From positions 1-64,000 of the forward strand of contig JAUNQD010000005.1 in the NCBI GenBank assembly GCA_030536355.1: DNA of 64,000 bases, given 5' to 3'. Positions 43,654-52,711 of this stretch are shown here, in pieces. The position numbers and the translations under genes are program-made. Position 1 is the stretch's first letter, and every line of letters begins with the position of its first letter. The stretch comes from Bacillota bacterium. GTDB taxonomy: Bacteria; Bacillota; Clostridia; Peptostreptococcales; Anaerovoracaceae. A model generated the notes under the pieces. That model did no database searches and was not told the DNA's origin. It saw only the letters and a program-made list of their open reading frames with translations.

Positions 43654-45312
43654 ATGGACTACAACAAACTGGCGGAACTGTTATTCCCGCATATAGACAA
43701 AACTCCTGAAGATTACGAGGTAATGTTCCCACAGAGAGACCTTCCTGAAGGCGCTATGGTAACAAGACTTGGACCAAGCCCTACAGGCTTCATCCACTTA
43801 GGAAACCTCTACGGAGCATTCGTAGACGAAAGACTTGCACACCAGTCAGGCGGTACATTCTTCCTTAGAATAGAAGATACTGACGACAAGAGATACGTTG
43901 AAGGTGCAGTAGAAACCATCATCTCCTCTCTTAAGTTCTTCGACATCAACTTCGACGAAGGCGCTCTGCTGGACGGCGATATGGGTGATTACGGCCCTTA
44001 TTATCAGAGCAAGAGAGGCGAGATCTATCAGTGCTTCGTCAAGAAGCTGGTAAGCGAAGGACAGGCATACCCTTGCTTCCTCACAGAAGAAGAACTGGCA
44101 GCCATCAGAGAAGAGCAGGAAGCTAATAAGGAAACTACAGGTATCTACGGCAAGTATGCTGTAAGCCGTAACCTGACGATGGAAGAGATCGAAGCTAATA
44201 TCGCAGCGGGCAAGCCTTACGTAGTAAGACTCAAGTCCACAGGCAATCACGACCTTCCGTCAGAAGAAATCAAATATATCAAAGTGCAGGACGCCATCAG
44301 AGGCGAACTGTCAATGCCTGAAAACAACCAGGACGTTATCATCCTCAAGGCTACAGGCATCCCAACATATCACTTTGCACACGTTATCGATGACTACTTC
44401 ATGAGAACTACTCACGTTGTAAGAGGCGAAGAATGGCTCATGTCACTGCCTATCCACGTTGAACTTTTCGAAAAGCTTGGATTCCCTATGCCAACTTACT
44501 GCCATACAGCAGTACTGATGAAGCTGGACGAAGGCAACAAGCGTAAGCTGTCCAAGAGAAAGGACCCTGAACTGTCACTTGACTACTACAGACAGGAAGG
44601 CTACCACCCACAGGCAGTCAAGGAATATCTGCTGACTATCCTCAACTCCAACTTCGAAGAATGGCGTATCGAAAATCCTGATGCTCCTATCGACGACTTC
44701 AAGTTCACTACAGAGAAAATGTCAAGTGGCGGCGCGCTGTTCGACCTGAACAAGCTCAACGATATCTCAAAGGACGTTCTCGTTAAGATCCCGGCATCAG
44801 AACTCACTAAGTTCATGACTGAATGGGCAAGAGAATTCGCTCCTGAAAAACTGCCGCTGTTCGAAGGCAACGAAGAATACATCGAAAAAGTCCTGGATCT
44901 GGGAAGAGACGGCAACAAGCCTAGAAAAGACCTTGTATACGCTAAGCAGATCTTCGACTTCATCAGCTACTTCTTCGATGACTACTTCAAGATCGAAGAT
45001 ACCATCCCTGAAAATGTGAGCGATGAAGACGCGGTACAGATCCTGACCAAGTATCTGGAAACTTACGACCACAGCGATGATCAGAGCCAGTGGTTCGATA
45101 AAGTAAGAGAAATCGGTACTGAAATGGGCTACGCTGCCAAGCCAAAGGATTTCAAAAAGAATCCTGACGACTACAAGGGTCACGTTGGTCACGTAAGTAC
45201 AGTAATCAGAATCGCTCTCATGGGACGCAGCCAGTCACCTGACATCTGGGAGATCCAGCAGATCCTGGGCGAAGAAAGAACAAGAGAAAGAATAAGCGCA
45301 CTGATCGTGTAA
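43654..45312 (+). CDS. gltX: Glutamyl-tRNA synthetase
   Basis: A 552-residue class I aminoacyl-tRNA synthetase charging tRNA-Glu. The HIGH motif is in RLGPSPTGFIHLGNLYGAF, followed by RIEDTDDKRYVEG; the KMSKS motif is KLSKRKDP. It is longer than the common 470-500-residue bacterial enzyme, with about 35 extra residues before the Rossmann fold and a longer anticodon-binding region. Whether it is discriminating, or also charges tRNA-Gln, cannot be judged here. A bidirectional terminator follows 38 bp past the stop. Confidence 0.96.
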   Translation: MDYNKLAELLFPHIDKTPEDYEVMFPQRDLPEGAMVTRLGPSPTGFIHLGNLYGAFVDERLAHQSGGTFFLRIEDTDDKRYVEGAVETIISSLKFFDINFDEGALLDGDMGDYGPYYQSKRGEIYQCFVKKLVSEGQAYPCFLTEEELAAIREEQEANKETTGIYGKYAVSRNLTMEEIEANIAAGKPYVVRLKSTGNHDLPSEEIKYIKVQDAIRGELSMPENNQDVIILKATGIPTYHFAHVIDDYFMRTTHVVRGEEWLMSLPIHVELFEKLGFPMPTYCHTAVLMKLDEGNKRKLSKRKDPELSLDYYRQEGYHPQAVKEYLLTILNSNFEEWRIENPDAPIDDFKFTTEKMSSGGALFDLNKLNDISKDVLVKIPASELTKFMTEWAREFAPEKLPLFEGNEEYIEKVLDLGRDGNKPRKDLVYAKQIFDFISYFFDDYFKIEDTIPENVSDEDAVQILTKYLETYDHSDDQSQWFDKVREIGTEMGYAAKPKDFKKNPDDYKGHVGHVSTVIRIALMGRSQSPDIWEIQQILGEERTRERISALIV

Positions 45313-45348
45313 AGGGCACGTTCTTGCAAAGTGCACATATATGCAATA

Positions 45349-45380
45349 AAAAATGCGATGGTGAATAACCATCGCATTTA
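45349..45380. terminator. Bidirectional terminator between gltX and the small conserved gene
   Basis: AAATGCGATGGT and ACCATCGCATTT (45351-45362 with 45368-45379) pair around GAATA; A and T runs lie on both sides, so it can end both converging transcripts. Confidence 0.9.
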
Positions 45381-45398
45381 TATTTTTTGTATATAATA

Positions 45399-45641
45399 TT
45401 ATTTGTTTTCTTCCAGCTTAGCCGCCTCTTCCGGAGTCATCAGTCTGAACATCAATCCTGAGAATACTGCTATTATACCTCTCTCTGCGAAGTAGTCTTC
45501 TATAGCTTTTTGTACTTCCGGTGTATGATTCTCCAGATTAAAGAACTGTGCTCCGCACTGATCATGGAAGTGCACATATTCTCCGTATTTTTCCATGATT
45601 TCCTTTTTGAATGGAATCACGTCGTTGAAGCTTATTATCAT
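45399..45641 (-). CDS. Small conserved protein, possibly RDAC-like
   Basis: An 80-residue protein with EYVHFHDQCGAQFFNLE near its middle, which resembles the short His/Cys-containing RDAC-family pattern seen in Clostridia, followed by a helix and an acidic tail. A strong GGAGGG site lies upstream of the ATG, which supports a real gene. No function is known; a conserved HxHDxCG could bind a metal. It follows ahcY on the same strand by 40 bp and is probably in the same operon. Confidence 0.65.
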   Translation of the reverse strand: MIISFNDVIPFKKEIMEKYGEYVHFHDQCGAQFFNLENHTPEVQKAIEDYFAERGIIAVFSGLMFRLMTPEEAAKLEENK

Positions 45642-45681
45642 CCTATTCCCTCCGTAAGTTCATTATCATCCATGCCGCAAG

Positions 45682-46929
45682 TTATAGCTGCCAGCTGTCC
45701 AGATAGTTTTTTTGTTCTTCTGTCAATTCGTCGATCTCGATTCCCCATGCAGCAAGTCTTCTGCGAGCGATCACATCGTCGATCTCATCAGATACGTCGA
45801 TGACTTTGTTGCCCAGCTTGTCATGATTTTCCTTGATATAAAGTGCTGACATGGCCTGTACTGCAAAGCTCAGGTCCATGATCTCTGCAGGGTGTCCATC
45901 TGCTGCTGCGATATTGGCAAGCTTACCTTCCCCGATAACGTTGATTATCTTACCGTTAGGCAATTCATATCCTGTGATGTTAGCACGCATTTCACCTGAT
46001 GATACTGCAGCTTCTTCAAGTCCCGCCATGTCGATCTCAACGTTGAAATGACCTGCATTGGCCAGGATAGCTCTATCCTTCATGGTCATCATATGGTCAA
46101 CAGTTATAGTATGCTTGCAGCCTGTTGCTGTCACGAAGATATCTCCGAGAGGTGCTGCCTGCTCCATCCTCATAACATCATATCCATCCATCTTGGCTTC
46201 CATAGCCTTAACAGGGTCGATCTCTGTAACGATGACTTTAGCTCCGAGGGCAGCTGCTCTCATGGCGATACCTCTGCTGCACCAGCCGTAGCCCACTACA
46301 ACTACTGTCTTGGATGCCACGATCAGGTTAGTATTCCTCATGATGCTGTCCCAAACGGACTGACCTGTGCCGTATCTGTTGTCAAACAAGTGCTTACATT
46401 TAGCATCGTTAACAGCCACCATAGGGAACTGCAGAATGCCTTCGCGTTCCATAGCCTTCAGTCTGATAACGCCTGTAGTTGTTTCTTCACATCCACCGAT
46501 TACTTCTGTTCTGAGATCAGGGCGCTTGTTGTGAAGCATTTCGACCAGGTCGCCGCCATCGTCTATGATGATGTTAGGCTTATGTTCTAGACACATCTCG
46601 ATGTGTCTGAAGTATTCTTCTTCTGTCGCTCTGTGATATGCGAATACTACAAGGCCTGAATCAGCCAGTGCTGCTGCAACATCATCCTGAGTTGACAATG
46701 TGTTGCTGCCTGTTACTGACATCTGGGCTCCGCCCGCTGCCAGCACGAGGCACAGGTAGGCAGTTTTGGCTTCCAGATGAACTGACAAGCTGATTTTCAT
46801 GCCTTCGAACGGTTTAGTTTCCTTGAATTCATCTTCCAGTGTTCTAAGGAGCGGCATGTTGTTTCTGACCCACTCGATCTTACGATGGCCGGAAGGAGCA
46901 AGATTTATATCTCTAATATCGTAATTCAT
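45682..46929 (-). CDS. ahcY: S-adenosylhomocysteine hydrolase
   Basis: A 415-residue NAD-dependent enzyme that splits S-adenosylhomocysteine to adenosine and homocysteine in the methyl cycle. Substrate residues are in SVHLEAKTAYL (catalytic His), NTLSTQDDVAAAL, and VNDAKCKHLFDNRYGTGQS; the NAD loop is VVVGYGWCSRGIAMRAAALGA. It lacks the roughly 40-residue insertion of eukaryotic and proteobacterial forms and ends in NYLDSWQL, like the short thermophile/archaeal type. Most Firmicutes use Pfs/LuxS instead, so its presence is notable. The ATG at 46929 has GAGAGGA upstream. A palindromic hairpin separates it from glmS. Confidence 0.95.
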   Translation of the reverse strand: MNYDIRDINLAPSGHRKIEWVRNNMPLLRTLEDEFKETKPFEGMKISLSVHLEAKTAYLCLVLAAGGAQMSVTGSNTLSTQDDVAAALADSGLVVFAYHRATEEEYFRHIEMCLEHKPNIIIDDGGDLVEMLHNKRPDLRTEVIGGCEETTTGVIRLKAMEREGILQFPMVAVNDAKCKHLFDNRYGTGQSVWDSIMRNTNLIVASKTVVVVGYGWCSRGIAMRAAALGAKVIVTEIDPVKAMEAKMDGYDVMRMEQAAPLGDIFVTATGCKHTITVDHMMTMKDRAILANAGHFNVEIDMAGLEEAAVSSGEMRANITGYELPNGKIINVIGEGKLANIAAADGHPAEIMDLSFAVQAMSALYIKENHDKLGNKVIDVSDEIDDVIARRRLAAWGIEIDELTEEQKNYLDSWQL

Positions 46930-46946
46930 AATTTTCCTCTCATGTA

Positions 46947-46969
46947 AAGCCCGGTCATTGACCGGGCTT
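46947..46969 (-). terminator. Hairpin between glmS and ahcY
   Basis: AAGCCCGGTCA and TGACCGGGCTT form a perfect 11-bp stem around one base, starting 5 bp past the glmS stop. The following TTTACATG is weak for termination, so read-through into ahcY is likely. Confidence 0.6.
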
Positions 46970-46973
46970 CTCA

Positions 46974-48803
46974 TTATTCTACAGTTACTGATTTAGCCAG
47001 ATTCTTAGGCTTATCGATATTACAGTTCCTTTCTTTAGCTACATAGTATGCGAAGATCTGCAGCGGGATAACTGCCAGTACAGGAGCCACTTCGTCCATG
47101 CACTGCGGTACATAGATCACTTCGTCTGAAACGTTTTCGATCTCTGTCTTGCCATCCTTGGATACGCCGATGATGCGTGCTCCTCTTGCTCTGATTTCTT
47201 CTACGTTGGATACCATCTTTTCATATAGGAAGTCCTGAGTTGCCAGTGCGAATACCAGTGTATCAGGTTCCATCAGTGCGATAGTTCCATGCTTCAATTC
47301 ACCTGCTGCGATGGCAAATGAGTTGATGTATGAGATTTCCTTCAGCTTAAGTGAGCCTTCGTATGATACTCCGCTGTCCAGACCTCTTCCGATGTAGAAT
47401 ACGTCTTCCTTGCGGTGATACTTCTTAGCCAATGCTGCGATCTCAGTTTCCTTATCAAGGATCTGTTCAACCTTTTCAGGGAGAGCTTTCAGTTCTTCAA
47501 GAACCTTGCCATAGTATTCCTTATCGATAGTTCCCTTGGTGCTTCCCATGTACAGACCGATCAGGTACATGCAGATCAGCTGTGTAGTGTAAGCCTTGGT
47601 TGATGCTACTGCTATCTCAGGGCCTGCCCATGTGTAGAATACATCATCTGATTCACGAGCTACAGATGAGCCTACAACATTTACTACGGAGAGAACACGT
47701 GCACCTTTGCGCTTAGCTTCTCTGAGAGCTGCCAGAGTATCCAGAGTTTCTCCTGACTGCGAGATGGCGATGAATAATGTATTTTCATCCACGAACGGAT
47801 CTCTGTATCTGAATTCTGATGCGATATCAACTTCTACAGGAACTCTTGCCATCTTCTCGATAACCAGTTTTCCCACGAGACCTGCATGATATGCAGTACC
47901 GCATGCTACGATGTATACCTTATTGAAACCTTCGATATCTTCCTTAGTCATGGAGATACCGTCCAGGTTGATGCTTCCGTCTTCGTTGATACGTCTAAGA
48001 AGAGTTTCGCTGATTCCCTTAGGCTGTTCATGGATCTCCTTCAGCATGAAGTGATCGTAGCCTTCTTTTTCTGCTGCGTCAGCATCCCAAGTCACGTTGA
48101 ATACTTCTCTCTTGACTTTATCGCCATGTTCGTTGTAGATAACGATATCGTCCTTAGTCAGTACTACTGTTTCGTTGTTTTCGATCAGGTATACCTGTCT
48201 TACGTATTTCAGCAGAGCAGGGATGTCTGATGCGATGAAGTTGAAGCCCTTGCCGATACCTGCTACCAGCGGAGCGTCTTTTCTTACCGCTACCATCTTG
48301 TCAGGTTCATCTGCTGCGATGGCACAGATAGCATAAGCTCCTCTCATTTCTTCAACAGCCTTGTTCACTGCTGCCAGGAGATCTCCATCATAATAGATGC
48401 CGATCAGGTGAGCGATGACTTCTGTATCAGTTTCAGACTTGAATACTACGCCGTATTCCTTGATGAGCCATTCTTTGATTTCCTGATAGTTTTCGATGAT
48501 ACCGTTATGTACGATGGCGATGGAATTATCCATATTGCCGTGAGGATGTGAATTCACATCTGATGGTGCTCCGTGTGTAGCCCATCTTGTATGTCCGATA
48601 CCTACTGAACTGTCAAATTCAGGTTCACCTATGATCTTTTCGAGATTTTTGATCTCGCCTACATGTTTTCTGATCTCGATCTTGCCATTGATTGGCAGAG
48701 CGATACCGGCAGAGTCATATCCTCTGTATTCCAGTCTTTTAAGACCATCTATTACTTTTTCTTTAGCGTGATCGCTTCCTATGTATCCAACTATTCCGCA
48801 CAT
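46974..48803 (-). CDS. glmS: Glutamine-fructose-6-phosphate aminotransferase (isomerizing)
   Basis: A 609-residue enzyme making glucosamine-6-phosphate. The N-terminal glutaminase begins MCGIVGYIGSD with Cys2 as nucleophile and keeps RWATHGAPSDVNSHPH; two SIS domains follow (SQSGETLDTLAALREAKRKGA; GRGLDSGVSYEGSLKLKEISY) and the chain ends AKSVTVE as in the family. It lies 21 bp downstream of glmM, whose product uses glucosamine-6-phosphate next. There is no room for a glmS ribozyme in that gap. Confidence 0.98.
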   Translation of the reverse strand: MCGIVGYIGSDHAKEKVIDGLKRLEYRGYDSAGIALPINGKIEIRKHVGEIKNLEKIIGEPEFDSSVGIGHTRWATHGAPSDVNSHPHGNMDNSIAIVHNGIIENYQEIKEWLIKEYGVVFKSETDTEVIAHLIGIYYDGDLLAAVNKAVEEMRGAYAICAIAADEPDKMVAVRKDAPLVAGIGKGFNFIASDIPALLKYVRQVYLIENNETVVLTKDDIVIYNEHGDKVKREVFNVTWDADAAEKEGYDHFMLKEIHEQPKGISETLLRRINEDGSINLDGISMTKEDIEGFNKVYIVACGTAYHAGLVGKLVIEKMARVPVEVDIASEFRYRDPFVDENTLFIAISQSGETLDTLAALREAKRKGARVLSVVNVVGSSVARESDDVFYTWAGPEIAVASTKAYTTQLICMYLIGLYMGSTKGTIDKEYYGKVLEELKALPEKVEQILDKETEIAALAKKYHRKEDVFYIGRGLDSGVSYEGSLKLKEISYINSFAIAAGELKHGTIALMEPDTLVFALATQDFLYEKMVSNVEEIRARGARIIGVSKDGKTEIENVSDEVIYVPQCMDEVAPVLAVIPLQIFAYYVAKERNCNIDKPKNLAKSVTVE

Positions 48804-48824
48804 TTTGCCGTCCTCCTATACCTA

Positions 48825-50174
48825 TTAACCAAACCTCTTGGTCAGCAGCACTGCCAGATCTTCTGCCAGCTTAGTGATATGACCTACATCCTGTCCTTCC
48901 AGCATTACACGTACCAGCGGTTCTGTTCCGGAAGGTCTGATAAGAACTCTGCCAAGACCTTCAAGCTCTTTTTCAGTCGCTTCGATGGCAGCCATGATAT
49001 CCTTATCTGATTTGTATTTTTCTTTGTTTTCATTCTTCACTCTGGCATTTTTAAGTACCTGAGGGAAGATCTCGATTTCGTCGCTAAGTTCGGACGGTTT
49101 CTTACCGCTCAGCAGGATCGCCTGCAAAAGCTGCAGTGATGAGAGGATGCCGTCTCCTGTAGTAGTATGGTTCAGGAAGATGATATGTCCTGATTGTTCT
49201 CCTCCGATGGTGCATCCTGTCTGGAGCATTCTTTCGAGAACGTATCTGTCTCCTACTGAAGTAACGTCTACTGAGCATCCCATTCCTTCCACATACTTGT
49301 GGAATCCGATGTTGCTCATTACTGTGGCAGTTACCTTATCTCCCGGCAGCTGACCTTTTTCTTTCATCATCTTGGCACAGATGCAGATCAGTTTATCTCC
49401 GTCGATTATTCTGCCCTTTTCATCTACGGCGATCAGTCTGTCAGCATCGCCGTCGTAAGCCAGACCCAGGAACGCGCCTTGCTTCACAACTTCTTCCTGA
49501 AGTTTTTCAGGGTGTGTGGATCCGCATTTGTCATTGATATTCACACCGTCAGGCTTATTTCCTATTACTGTGATATCGGCGCCCAGATCTGTATATACCA
49601 TCTCGGCGATCTTGTATGCCGCTCCGTTGGCACAGTCGAGAACCAGTTTGATTCCCTTGATGTCCACATCTATAGTATCTTCAAGGAATGCTGCGTATCT
49701 GTCAGCAGCATCATCATCTGCTTCGAGACATCTTCCCAGTTTTTCGCCTGTAATATGACTGTTTACATCGATATCTCTTAAGATTATATCTTCTATCTGA
49801 TCTTCGATATCGTCATCCAGCTTGAATCCTTCCCCGTTGAAGAACTTGATTCCATTGTATTCGAATGGGTTATGTGATGCAGAGATAACTACTCCCGCAT
49901 CTGCCTTGTAAGCCTTGACAAGGTATGCTATGGCAGGCGTAGGCAGGACCCCTACCTTGATAACGTTGCCTCCTACAGCCAGGATACCTGCGCTGAGAGC
50001 GTCTTCCAGCATATCTCCCGAAAGTCTTGTATCCTTGCCTATAAGCACTACAGGTCTCTTCTTATTCTTGCTGAGAACGTGAGCTCCGGCTTTACCCAGC
50101 TTGAATGCCAGTTCCGGTGTAAGCTCTGAGTTTGCCACGCCTCTCACTCCATCAGTTCCAAATAATCTTCCCAT
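48825..50174 (-). CDS. glmM: Phosphoglucosamine mutase
   Basis: A 449-residue alpha-D-phosphohexomutase converting glucosamine-6-phosphate to the 1-phosphate for UDP-GlcNAc and peptidoglycan. The N-terminus MGRLFGTDGVRGVAN, phosphoserine loop GVVISASHNPFEYNGIKF, metal loop AYDGDADRLIAVD, sugar loop GGEQSGHII and phosphate loop IRPSGTEPLVRVM are all present. It overlaps cdaR by 23 bp. GlmM in other Firmicutes directly inhibits CdaA, and the gene order here keeps the three together. Confidence 0.98.
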   Translation of the reverse strand: MGRLFGTDGVRGVANSELTPELAFKLGKAGAHVLSKNKKRPVVLIGKDTRLSGDMLEDALSAGILAVGGNVIKVGVLPTPAIAYLVKAYKADAGVVISASHNPFEYNGIKFFNGEGFKLDDDIEDQIEDIILRDIDVNSHITGEKLGRCLEADDDAADRYAAFLEDTIDVDIKGIKLVLDCANGAAYKIAEMVYTDLGADITVIGNKPDGVNINDKCGSTHPEKLQEEVVKQGAFLGLAYDGDADRLIAVDEKGRIIDGDKLICICAKMMKEKGQLPGDKVTATVMSNIGFHKYVEGMGCSVDVTSVGDRYVLERMLQTGCTIGGEQSGHIIFLNHTTTGDGILSSLQLLQAILLSGKKPSELSDEIEIFPQVLKNARVKNENKEKYKSDKDIMAAIEATEKELEGLGRVLIRPSGTEPLVRVMLEGQDVGHITKLAEDLAVLLTKRFG

Positions 50175-51066
50175 TTTCTTCTCCTATCATGATAAATACG
50201 TTTGTCGGCAATTCAGTGTCTATATATACCTTGCCGTTTTCCTCAGTAACGATGCCTTCTACGGTTGAGATCGATTTGATTGCATCTTTAGTTCCTACGA
50301 TCCTTATCTGATCTGTAACATTGATTTCGTCAGGATCTATACTTCCGTCTTCCCCGGTCAGTTCAAGTTCGACCGTCTTGACTGACAGCTCCCTTATCTC
50401 TGCCTTGGCTGTATCTGAATTGAGTCTTACATTGAATATCTGATGACCCTTACTGTCAACGGCAGCCAGCGGTACATCTACCCATTTGCTTTCATCACGA
50501 ACAGCCTCGCCTGGTTCTATTGTTCCGACAAGTTCCTTGACCTTGTTCACAGAACTTTCGGCTCCTGAAACAGTTATGACTTCAGGTGATGTCGCCAGCA
50601 CCCAAGGAGTAGTTTCGCCTATGGTTTCACCTGACGAATTGGCCTGTAAAAATCCTATCATTACCGGCTTTGATTCATATACCAGTGTTTCCACGTCAAA
50701 TGTCAGCGATGACTCGGATACGTTCTCCAGATTCAGTCCTACCGGCAAGTTGACCACGATCTTTCTTGTGTTTTCACCCAGATCACAATCTGCAACCTCT
50801 ACGGATGCTGTAAGTCCATTCTTCTTGACTTCATTCACGTCGGAACGCTTCCCGCTTATTGTAGCGCTTACTGCAAGTTGTTCATCATATGCCACTGCCA
50901 TACCTTCACCGGCCAGTTCTTCGGTACCGATGAAGTTCACGGGTATGTTTGTGATCTTCGTTCTCGTATCAGGGTCGACTTCTCCCATGACATACAGCCA
51001 GAGGATGATCGCTGCCAGAAGCGAGATTATTTTCAGTGATGTGTTCTTATTATCGATCTTAAACAT
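50152..51066 (-). CDS. cdaR: CdaA regulator CdaR (YbbR-domain protein)
   Basis: A 304-residue membrane-anchored protein. A single N-terminal transmembrane helix (about 10-27, SLLAAIILWLYVMG) is followed by four YbbR-like repeats facing outward (start EVDPDTRTKITNIPVNF; later repeats near 85, 165 and 240). It controls the membrane diadenylate cyclase. Its ATG overlaps the cdaA stop by one base (TAATG) and its end overlaps glmM by 23 bp, so the three genes are tightly coupled. Confidence 0.93.
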   Translation of the reverse strand: MFKIDNKNTSLKIISLLAAIILWLYVMGEVDPDTRTKITNIPVNFIGTEELAGEGMAVAYDEQLAVSATISGKRSDVNEVKKNGLTASVEVADCDLGENTRKIVVNLPVGLNLENVSESSLTFDVETLVYESKPVMIGFLQANSSGETIGETTPWVLATSPEVITVSGAESSVNKVKELVGTIEPGEAVRDESKWVDVPLAAVDSKGHQIFNVRLNSDTAKAEIRELSVKTVELELTGEDGSIDPDEINVTDQIRIVGTKDAIKSISTVEGIVTEENGKVYIDTELPTNVFIMIGEENGKIIWN

Positions 51067-51908
51067 TATTTATCACCCCTTATCTTACTTATGAACCTAG
51101 GGATGATGGCCATGGTTCCTGTTACTTCGCCTGTATTGAGATACATGTTGAGCAAAGTTTTTTCAACAGTTTTGATATCCAGGAATCTGGAGAGATGACC
51201 TTCGCTGGCCATGGAAATGATTCCGGTCTCTTCCGAAACGATCAGCACCAAGGCATCCGAATGCTCCGTAACACCGATGCCGGCTCTGTGTCTCGTTCCA
51301 AGCTCCTTGCTTATTTCATTACTTCTTGTAAGCGGCAGAACGCATCCTGCTGCACATACTCTGCCATCTTTTATGATAACTGCACCATCGTGGAGCGGCG
51401 CACCTTCATAGAATATGTTACCGAGGATCTGCTCGGAGATCTCCGCATCTATAACAGTGCCGCTTTCTACTATATCAGTGAGGTTTGTTTCTTTTTCAAA
51501 AACGATGAGAGCACCCACTCTGTCCTTGGAGAAAGCTTCCACAGCTTTAACGATATGGGCTGTGATCTTCTTGCCCTTTTCCTTATCCATCTGACTGAGC
51601 GGCGCTTTGACGATCTTGCTTCTTCCCAAATACTCAAGGGCTCTTCTGAGCTCCGGCTGGAACACTACTATTATGGCTACAGCCCCGAGGGAAACAGCAC
51701 CCTTGAGAATCCAGTTTATGGTATGCAAATTAAGCAGACCTGTAAGTCCTGTAGCCACCACCAGAAGGATAACGCCCTTCAGCAGCTGCTCAGCTCTTGT
51801 CTGCTTGATCAGCTTCAGCAACTGATAGAATACGAAGGCAACTATCAGTATGTCTATGATATCGGCAATACCGACGCCTGAAAAAACATTTTCAAAAAAC
51901 TTCTGCAT
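51066..51908 (-). CDS. cdaA: Diadenylate cyclase CdaA
   Basis: A 280-residue membrane enzyme making c-di-AMP from two ATP. Three N-terminal transmembrane helices (about 14-95) lead to the DAC domain with LHDGAVII (DGA motif) and GTRHRAGIG (RHR motif). c-di-AMP controls potassium uptake, osmolyte balance and cell-wall integrity, so it links functionally to the Trk genes and CBS protein at 12.9-17.8 kb. The ATG at 51908 has TGGGAG upstream; the frame is open further but unconserved. A consensus promoter lies at 51946-51974. Confidence 0.97.
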   Translation of the reverse strand: MQKFFENVFSGVGIADIIDILIVAFVFYQLLKLIKQTRAEQLLKGVILLVVATGLTGLLNLHTINWILKGAVSLGAVAIIVVFQPELRRALEYLGRSKIVKAPLSQMDKEKGKKITAHIVKAVEAFSKDRVGALIVFEKETNLTDIVESGTVIDAEISEQILGNIFYEGAPLHDGAVIIKDGRVCAAGCVLPLTRSNEISKELGTRHRAGIGVTEHSDALVLIVSEETGIISMASEGHLSRFLDIKTVEKTLLNMYLNTGEVTGTMAIIPRFISKIRGDK

Positions 51909-51945
51909 CAATCTGCTCCCATTTAAACATAAAAATCCACATTTT

Positions 51946-51974
51946 ATTTTACAGAAAAATCCGCTTTTTTTCAA
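51946..51974 (-). promoter_or_regulatory. cdaA operon promoter (TTGAAA-17-TAAAAT)
   Basis: On the minus strand the -35 TTGAAA (51974-51969) and the -10 TAAAAT (51951-51946) are 17 nt apart, 37 bp before the cdaA ATG. It would drive cdaA-cdaR-glmM-glmS and probably ahcY. Confidence 0.75.
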
Positions 51975-52009
51975 TAGGAAACGGAATAAATCACGCAGGC
52001 TTCACAAAT

Positions 52010-52031
52010 CGAAGCACTCACGAAGCACTCA
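52010..52031. repeat. Perfect 11-bp tandem duplication
   Basis: CGAAGCACTCA is repeated twice head to tail between the cdaA promoter and the hpf terminator. No function is evident. Confidence 0.8.
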
Positions 52032-52062
52032 TAAAAAAGGCGGAGCATATGCTCCGCCTTGA
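52032..52062 (-). terminator. Intrinsic terminator after hpf
   Basis: AAGGCGGAGCA and TGCTCCGCCTT (52037-52047 with 52050-52060) form a perfect 11-bp stem, followed on the minus strand by TTTTTTATGAG. Confidence 0.92.
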
Positions 52063-52080
52063 TTTTATGTCTTATATTTA

Positions 52081-52614
52081 TCAATATGTGGTTTCAAGTA
52101 AGCCATAATCCTTGTCGTTTCTCTTATATACGACATTTACAGCATCTGTTTCGATGTTGAGGAAGATGAAGAAATCATGTTCAACAAGTTCCATCTGCAG
52201 GATAGCTTCATCTACAGTCATCGGTGTCAGTTCGAATTTCTTCTTCTTAACGATCTTGCTCTGTTCTTCTTCAGGAAGATCCTCATATACAGGAAGATCT
52301 GCGAACATAACTTCCTTATGACCCTTATGCTTCTTCTGCAGTTTAGTCTTATACTTAGACATCTGATTTGACAGCTTGTCTATGATTCTATCAACGCCAT
52401 CATAAGGATCATCTTCCTTGACTTCCGCTCTGAAGATAGTGCCCTTAGCATTGATAGTAGCCTCCATCTTGTAACCACCCTTTTCTCTGATTACCATGAT
52501 GTTGCCTGTGATATCATCGGAAAAATACTTATCAAGCTTCTCGAACTTCTTGCTTACAGTCTTTTTCAGGTTATCACTTGGTGTATAATTTTTGCCTGTT
52601 ATGTTTGTCTTCAT
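52081..52614 (-). CDS. hpf: Ribosome hibernation promoting factor, long form (HPF/RaiA)
   Basis: A 177-residue long-form HPF. The N-terminal S30AE/RaiA domain (about 1-100) starts MKTNITGKNYTPSDNLKKTV; after a charged linker the C-terminal dimerisation domain reads FELTPMTVDEAILQMELVEHDFFIFLN..VVYKRNDKDYGLLE, which dimerises 70S ribosomes to 100S in resting cells. AAAGGAGGT precedes the ATG at 52614. It lies directly downstream of a raiA-type structured RNA, which is the arrangement that gave that RNA its name. Confidence 0.96.
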   Translation of the reverse strand: MKTNITGKNYTPSDNLKKTVSKKFEKLDKYFSDDITGNIMVIREKGGYKMEATINAKGTIFRAEVKEDDPYDGVDRIIDKLSNQMSKYKTKLQKKHKGHKEVMFADLPVYEDLPEEEQSKIVKKKKFELTPMTVDEAILQMELVEHDFFIFLNIETDAVNVVYKRNDKDYGLLETTY

Positions 52615-52644
52615 AATAACGACCTCCTTTATAGGCTTTTTTCT

Positions 52645-52672
52645 ATTGTACCACATATTGTAGCCAAGTAAA
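52645..52672 (-). promoter_or_regulatory. Candidate hpf promoter (TTTACT-16-TACAAT)
   Basis: On the minus strand TTTACT (52672-52667) and TACAAT (52650-52645) are separated by 16 nt, just upstream of the hpf ribosome-binding site. It would allow hpf expression separate from the upstream RNA. Confidence 0.5.
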
Positions 52673-52711
52673 GCATTTTTACAGAAAAGTCAGAAAATAT
52701 TCCAAAAGACA

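Noticed and set aside
48804-48824. Possible glmS ribozyme upstream of glmS
   Set aside because: Only 21 bp separate the glmM stop and the glmS start, far too little for the ribozyme, and the pseudoknot core sequence is absent.
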